A DNA stretch of 64,000 nucleotides from Rhizobium sp. Root708 (GTDB lineage Bacteria; Pseudomonadota; Alphaproteobacteria; Rhizobiales; Rhizobiaceae): positions 1-64,000 of the forward strand of contig NZ_LMHV01000003.1 in assembly GCF_001429725.1 (NCBI RefSeq). Direction: 5' to 3'. The notes under the pieces were generated by a model that saw only the letters and a program-made list of their open reading frames with translations, was not told the DNA's origin and did not search any database. Every line of letters begins with the position of its first letter. The first letter of the stretch is position 1. Shown in pieces: positions 59,638 through 64,000 of the stretch. A program made the position numbers and the translations under genes.

Positions 59638-60759
59638 TTAGTCAGCCTTCGGGAAGTAGCCGTACTTGCCGTCTTCGCCCTTCTTCCACTCGTACATGAT
59701 GTAGCCAGGAAGCTTCGGGTCGCCCTTCTCGTCGAAGGAGATATCGCCGAGAGCGGTCGGGAACGGGCCCTTTGCCTTCAATGCGGCTGCAACGGCTTCT
59801 GCGTCCGTCGAGCCAGCTGCCTTGGCAGCGCCGGCAATCGCCTGCATCGCAGAGTAGGAGTACAGCGTGTAGGCTTCCGGGTTGAAGCCGGCAGCCTTGA
59901 ACTTCGCAACGAGGTCCTTGTTGGCCGGGTTCAGTGTCGGATCGGGGCCGAAGGTGTTCAGCGTACCGGCAACCGCGTCGCCAGCGATCGATGCCAGTTC
60001 GTTCGAAACGATACCGTCACCGGAAACCAGCGTAGCCTTGAGGCCCTGGTCAGCAGCCTGACGGATGATCAGACCAGCTTCGGTGTGGAGACCACCCCAG
60101 TAGATGATCGAAACGCCGGCTTCCTTCATCTTCGCGATGAGGGCCGAGAAGTCCTTGTCGCCGACATTGATGCCTTCGTAGAGAACTTCGGTCGAACCAG
60201 CAGCGTTCAGAGCCTTCTTGGTTTCGTCAGCGAGACCCTGGCCGTAAGGCGTCTTGTCGTGAACGACAGCGATCTTGGCGTCCTTGAAGTGGTCGGCAAG
60301 ATACTTGCCGGCGATTGCGCCCTGCTGGTCGTCACGTCCGCAGGTACGGAACGTGTTCCACAGGCCACGCTCGGTGAACTGCGGGTTGGTAGCAGCCGGC
60401 GTGATTTCGAGGATGCCGTTTTCAGCGTAGACTTCGGAAGCCGGGATCGAAACACCCGAGTTGAAGTGGCCGATGACGAACTTGACGCCGTCAGCTGCGA
60501 ACTTGTTGGCGACCGAGATGCCCTGCTTCGGGTCGGAGACGTCGTCGCCGAGCACGACCTTGATCTGCTCGCCGTTGATGCCGCCAGCGGCATTGAGGTC
60601 GGCAGCGGCCTGCTCAGCGCCCTTCTGGAGCTGCGCACCGAAAGCGGCGTTCGGGCCGGTCAGCGGACCAGCGACGCCCACGATAATGTCGGCCCAAGCG
60701 TTGCCGCTGAAGGCGACCATCGCCGTCAGAGCTACAGCCGACAGGAGAGACTTTCTCAT
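59638..60759 (-). CDS. livK: Branched-chain amino-acid binding protein LivK/BraC
   Basis: A 373-aa periplasmic protein with signal peptide ending [69 protein letters not shown] and [33 protein letters not shown] are the classic LivJ/LivK pattern. The start at 60759 lies downstream of a hairpin (60784-60801 region) in the 121-base leader. It feeds leucine, isoleucine, valine and probably other amino acids to LivHMGF. Confidence 0.95.
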   Translation of the reverse strand: MRKSLLSAVALTAMVAFSGNAWADIIVGVAGPLTGPNAAFGAQLQKGAEQAAADLNAAGGINGEQIKVVLGDDVSDPKQGISVANKFAADGVKFVIGHFNSGVSIPASEVYAENGILEITPAATNPQFTERGLWNTFRTCGRDDQQGAIAGKYLADHFKDAKIAVVHDKTPYGQGLADETKKALNAAGSTEVLYEGINVGDKDFSALIAKMKEAGVSIIYWGGLHTEAGLIIRQAADQGLKATLVSGDGIVSNELASIAGDAVAGTLNTFGPDPTLNPANKDLVAKFKAAGFNPEAYTLYSYSAMQAIAGAAKAAGSTDAEAVAAALKAKGPFPTALGDISFDEKGDPKLPGYIMYEWKKGEDGKYGYFPKAD

Positions 60760-60880
60760 TCTGTTACTCCCAATTTTTTTAGCGGGTTCCGTTCCACGAA
60801 CCCGACGCAGTACCCACCTTACTGCGCCAGGAAACTTGTTCCACTCCAAGGGGCAATCTGTCCCTAGTTTCAACCGGCTG

Positions 60881-61234
60881 TCAATGTTTTGCCTTCCAGG
60901 AGAAGGGGGACGTCTTTTCGTATAGCCAGTAGTAGTTATTGACCATCTGGTTGGTGCGGCGATAGCGGTAGCCGGCCGTCGAGAAGATCAAAAGAAGCAC
61001 TACGTCGATGACGTAGTAGAAGGGGCTGAGAAACGGCCCGTCGAAGAGCGCGTGATGCAGAAACTGCATCGCGACTCCCAGCAAAAGCGTATAGGCGATC
61101 ACCAGAGGGTACTCGCTCCAGCCGTCGGCTGCGGCGCGACCGGCGCGCCATGCAGTCCAGAAGCCGATGAGAACGACGACGAGGCGGATGACGCTGCGAA
61201 CGCCGGTATCGCCTTCAAAGAAAAGTCCCTGCAT
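60881..61234 (-). CDS. Small membrane protein of the liv operon (DUF6867-like)
   Basis: A 117-aa protein with three predicted helices ([72 protein letters not shown]) and an aromatic C-terminus [19 protein letters not shown]. It lies between livF and livK on the same strand. Such a protein accompanies liv genes in rhizobia. Function unknown; it may be an auxiliary of the transporter. Confidence 0.8.
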   Translation of the reverse strand: MQGLFFEGDTGVRSVIRLVVVLIGFWTAWRAGRAAADGWSEYPLVIAYTLLLGVAMQFLHHALFDGPFLSPFYYVIDVVLLLIFSTAGYRYRRTNQMVNNYYWLYEKTSPFSWKAKH

Positions 61235-61258
61235 ATCAAAGTCTCCTCTTCGTCATGC

Positions 61259-61987
61259 TCAATGTCGTCCGCCTTCGAGATAGGCGGCGCGAACTTCGGG
61301 GTTGGCAAGAAGTTCCTGGCCGGAGCCGGACATCGTGACCTTGCCGTTCACCATGACATAGGCGCGGTCGGACAGGCGCAGCGCCGCAAAGGCGTTCTGC
61401 TCGACGAGGAAGACGGTCAGCCCTTCTTCCTTGTTGAGCTTCTTGATCGCCTCGAAGATGCCTTTGACGATAAGCGGCGCAAGACCAAGAGAGGGCTCGT
61501 CGAGAAGCAGCAGCTTCGGACGCGCCATCAGCGCACGGCCAATCGACAGCATCTGCTGCTCACCGCCCGAAAGCGTGCCGCCGCGCTGCGACTGGCGCTC
61601 CTTGAGACGCGGGAACATCACAAAGATCTTCTCGACGTCTTCCTTGAAGTATTTGAGGTCGTCGAGCCCGGCCCCCATCTGGAGGTTTTCCATGACCGTC
61701 ATGCGCGGAAAGATACGGCGTCCCTCGGGCGACTGAGCGATGCGCAGCCGCGCGATCTCGTGCGTCGGCATCCGAGTGATATCACGGCCTTCGAAGACCA
61801 CGGCGCCGGTACGCGCCTGCGGGCTTCCGCAGATCGTCATCATAAGCGTCGACTTGCCGGCGCCGTTTGCGCCGATCAGACTGACGATTTCACCCTGATG
61901 GACTTCGACGTCGATGCCTGCCAGCGCACGAATGTTGCCGTAGTAGGTTTCGACACCCTGAACTTTAAGAAGTGGCTGACCGGTCAT
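61259..61987 (-). CDS. livF: Branched-chain amino-acid ABC transporter ATP-binding protein LivF/BraG
   Basis: A 242-aa ATPase with Walker A GANGAGKS (39-46), signature LSGGEQQMLSIGRALM and Walker B LLLLDEPSLGLAPL. YYGNIRALAGIDVEVHQGEIVSLIG is typical of LivF. Its start codon shares one base with the livG stop. Confidence 0.95.
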   Translation of the reverse strand: MTGQPLLKVQGVETYYGNIRALAGIDVEVHQGEIVSLIGANGAGKSTLMMTICGSPQARTGAVVFEGRDITRMPTHEIARLRIAQSPEGRRIFPRMTVMENLQMGAGLDDLKYFKEDVEKIFVMFPRLKERQSQRGGTLSGGEQQMLSIGRALMARPKLLLLDEPSLGLAPLIVKGIFEAIKKLNKEEGLTVFLVEQNAFAALRLSDRAYVMVNGKVTMSGSGQELLANPEVRAAYLEGGRH

Positions 61988-62862
61988 CAGTTGGAGCCTC
62001 CTTCGAGGTTCTCGACGGCTGCAATCACTTGTTCCACTTCCTCATCCTCGACACCGAGATAGGCCGCGATGACCCTCGGATCGTTCTTGACGTGCTCCGG
62101 CGTGCCGTCGGAAATCTTCTGGCCGTATTCCAGCACCACCACGTGGTCGGAAATTTCCATGACGACAGACATGTCGTGTTCGATCAGCAGGATCGACGTG
62201 CCGCTATCGGCGCGGATGCTGCGCAACAACATGTTCAGCGACGCCGATTCACGCGGATTGAGACCGGCTGCCGGCTCGTCCAGGCAAAGAAGTTCCGGCT
62301 CCGTGCACATGGCGCGCGCGATCTCGAGGCGGCGCTGCGCGCCGTAGGGCAGATCGCCCGCCGGATCATCGGCGCGATCGATCAGATCGGCCTTCTCCAG
62401 CCAATGACGCGCCAGTTCGATCGCGTTCTTCGCCTCGGCCCGATATGAGCCGATGCCGAGAAGGCCGAGGATCGTGTAGCCGGACGCCTTCATCAGCTTG
62501 TTGTGCTGCGCGACGAGCAGGTTTTCGAGAACCGTGAGACCGGAGAAAAGACGGATGTTCTGGAACGTACGGGCGACCTTGGCTTCCCGCGTGATGCGGA
62601 AATCCGGAAGCCGTTCGAGCAGGTATTCCTTGCCGGTCTTCTGGTGCAGCGTGATCATTCCCATCGTCGGCTTGTAGAAGCCGGTGATGCAGTTGAACAC
62701 GGTCGTCTTTCCGGCACCGTTCGGGCCGATCAGTGCGGTGATGTCGCCGCGCTTCGCTTCGAACGAGAAGTCGTTGATGGCCATGAGGCCGCCGAACTTC
62801 ATCGACAGATGCTCGACCCTGAGCAAGGTATCGGTGGTCATGGTGGTGTCCTGAGGGCTCAT
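61987..62862 (-). CDS. livG: Branched-chain amino-acid ABC transporter ATP-binding protein LivG/BraF
   Basis: A 291-aa ATPase from the ATG at 62862 (AAGGAGG ten bases upstream), overlapping the livM stop. Walker A GPNGAGKT (46-53), a long insertion after the Q-loop (ARTFQNIRLFSGLTVLENLLVAQHNKLMKASGYTI), the atypical signature LPYGAQRRLEIARAM and Walker B LLCLDEPAAGLNPRESA are all LivG features. Confidence 0.95.
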   Translation of the reverse strand: MSPQDTTMTTDTLLRVEHLSMKFGGLMAINDFSFEAKRGDITALIGPNGAGKTTVFNCITGFYKPTMGMITLHQKTGKEYLLERLPDFRITREAKVARTFQNIRLFSGLTVLENLLVAQHNKLMKASGYTILGLLGIGSYRAEAKNAIELARHWLEKADLIDRADDPAGDLPYGAQRRLEIARAMCTEPELLCLDEPAAGLNPRESASLNMLLRSIRADSGTSILLIEHDMSVVMEISDHVVVLEYGQKISDGTPEHVKNDPRVIAAYLGVEDEEVEQVIAAVENLEGGSN

Positions 62863-64000
62863 CAACCGTGACCCTCCTTGGTGAAGCTTCCGGAAATTGC
62901 CTTGCGTTCCTTCAGGAAGGCCGTCGGTTCTCGCGAGCCGACGAAGCCGCGCGGCTTGATCAGCATGACGATAACCATCGCCAGACCGAAGAGCAGCATG
63001 CGATAGAGTTCCGGCGTGAAGTCAGGACCGAAGACCGCCTTCAGGAAGTCCATCTCGCGCAGCAGTTCCGTGCCGCCGACCATCACGATCGCGGCAACCG
63101 CGATACCCGTCAGCGAGCCCATGCCACCGAGAACGACGATCGCAAGAATGACAGCCGATTCCAGGAACACGAAGGACTCGGGCGAAACGAAGCCCTGGCG
63201 TGCGGCGAAGAAGGATCCGGCGAAGCCACCGAACATGGCACCGGTAGCGAAAGCGGTAAGCTTGGTGGTGACGGTGTTGATACCGAGCGAACGGCACGCG
63301 ATTTCATCTTCACGCAGCGCTTCCCATGCACGCCCGATGGGCATGCGGCGAAGGCGGATCGTGACGTAGGCCGTCAGCAGGCAAAGCGCCAGGATGAGAT
63401 AGAAGAGGAAGATCTTGTAGTAGGCCGAGGACATCGGCAGGTGGAAAAGCTTGGCAAAGCCATGCGGGCTGGCATCGAAGGGAATGCCGAACAGCGTCGC
63501 CTTCGGAATGCCCGAGACTCCGAACGTGCCTTTTGTGACGTCCGTCCAGTTGATGAGAACGAGACGGATGATTTCACCGAACGCAAGCGTCACGATCGCC
63601 AGGTAGTCGCCGCGCAGACGCAGGACTGGGAAGCCGAGAATGATGCCCCACAAGGCGGCAAAGATACCCGAGAGCGGCAGCAGAACCCAGAAGGACAGGC
63701 CGAAATAGCTCGACAGCAGCGCATAGGAATAGGCGCCCACAGCGTAGAACGCGACATATCCGAGATCGAGAAGACCGGCGAGACCGACGACGATGTTGAG
63801 GCCCCAGGCCAGCATCACGTAGATCAGGATCTGAATGCCGAAGTTGTCGACATATTTCAGCGATCCCTGCGCACCGACGAGCGAAACAACGACGATCGGA
63901 TAAACCAGGAGCGCGACAAGCCCGATTTTCAGGAAATGCCTGTGGAAAAAGCCCTTGTCGGTGGAGATGTCGAGCTCTCCGCTTCTCGCCTTCTTGAGCT
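62862..64000 (-). CDS. livM: Branched-chain amino-acid ABC transporter permease LivM/BraE (5' truncated by window edge)
   Basis: At least 379 codons, open at the right edge. The frame continues upstream of the GTG at 63818 with [21 protein letters not shown] and [20 protein letters not shown], so the true start is outside. [28 protein letters not shown] and [28 protein letters not shown] are LivM hallmarks; [17 protein letters not shown] is the coupling motif. LivH is expected beyond the edge. Confidence 0.95.
   Translation of the reverse strand, partial: LKKARSGELDISTDKGFFHRHFLKIGLVALLVYPIVVVSLVGAQGSLKYVDNFGIQILIYVMLAWGLNIVVGLAGLLDLGYVAFYAVGAYSYALLSSYFGLSFWVLLPLSGIFAALWGIILGFPVLRLRGDYLAIVTLAFGEIIRLVLINWTDVTKGTFGVSGIPKATLFGIPFDASPHGFAKLFHLPMSSAYYKIFLFYLILALCLLTAYVTIRLRRMPIGRAWEALREDEIACRSLGINTVTTKLTAFATGAMFGGFAGSFFAARQGFVSPESFVFLESAVILAIVVLGGMGSLTGIAVAAIVMVGGTELLREMDFLKAVFGPDFTPELYRMLLFGLAMVIVMLIKPRGFVGSREPTAFLKERKAISGSFTKEGHG

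Noticed and set aside
60784..60801. GGGTTC/GAACCC hairpin upstream of livK considered as a terminator
   Set aside because: On the transcribed minus strand it is followed by an A-run, not T, so it is not an intrinsic terminator. It may only be leader structure.

Overview
The window is alphaproteobacterial and almost certainly from the Rhizobiales, close to Rhizobium/Sinorhizobium (Ensifer). The evidence is gene content seen in the sequence: the PhyR-NepR-EcfG general stress module, a tonB/hmuPSTUV haem locus with TGA-N9-TCA iron boxes, a urtABCDE plus ureDABCEFG urea block, HWE-type histidine kinases, and high-GC, tightly packed operons. No rRNA, tRNA, insertion sequence, prophage or CRISPR array was seen. 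The window reads as ordinary chromosome rather than a mobile island.

Layout. 1-4.5 kb: the tail of a NodT-type outer-membrane lipoprotein, two small proteins (one behind an EcfG promoter), an Asp/Asn beta-hydroxylase, an SMR pump with its TetR regulator, a truncated haemoglobin with a DUF423 protein, and a decayed VOC gene. 4.5-11.6 kb: iron and haem. An operon of a DUF2325 protein, an 87-aa protein and an IsdG/HmuQ-type monooxygenase has its own iron box; then tonB, a small periplasmic protein, and hmuP-hmuS-hmuT-hmuU-hmuV. 11.6-15.6 kb: general stress response, with two small envelope-type proteins, ecfG, nepR, phyR and an HWE kinase. Perfect or near-perfect GGAAC-N16/17-CGTT promoters precede several of these genes. 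15.9-33.0 kb: reductive pyrimidine catabolism (preT, preA, rutR, beta-ureidopropionase, dihydropyrimidinase, a cupin protein and a four-gene NitT/TauT-type uptake system). It is interrupted by a GlxA/FtrA regulator with a rhodanese, a glycosyltransferase, and a haem oxygenase-bacteriophytochrome pair.

33.4-38.8 kb: a two-gene RND efflux system and a Crp/Fnr regulator behind a perfect TTGAT-N4-ATCAA box. 38.8-52.3 kb, minus strand: the urea block. Reading 5' to 3' it runs urtA, urtB, urtC, urtD, urtE, ureD, ureA, DUF1272, ureB, LprI-like, urease-operon accessory protein, ureC, a GGDEF protein, ureE, ureF, ureG. 52.5-56.8 kb, divergent from urtA: a 1,128-residue protein joining an NCS1-type permease, an eight-cysteine segment, a histidine kinase and a receiver, overlapping a LuxR-type response regulator. 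56.8-64 kb: a GNAT protein, a membrane acyltransferase, a D-2-hydroxyacid dehydrogenase and a branched-chain amino-acid ABC operon (livM-livG-livF-small membrane protein-livK) that leaves the window at the right edge.

How it fits together. Much of the window concerns scavenging nitrogen from small organic molecules: pyrimidines to ammonia, CO2 and beta-alanine; urea to ammonia; amino acids through Liv. Added to this are iron capture from haem and several sensory systems (stress, red light, redox or nitrogen oxides, and possibly a nitrogenous solute through the permease-kinase). The permease-kinase beside the urea operon is the least explained and most interesting system here. Three small genes (VOC, SEC-C, GNAT) carry single-base frameshifts.
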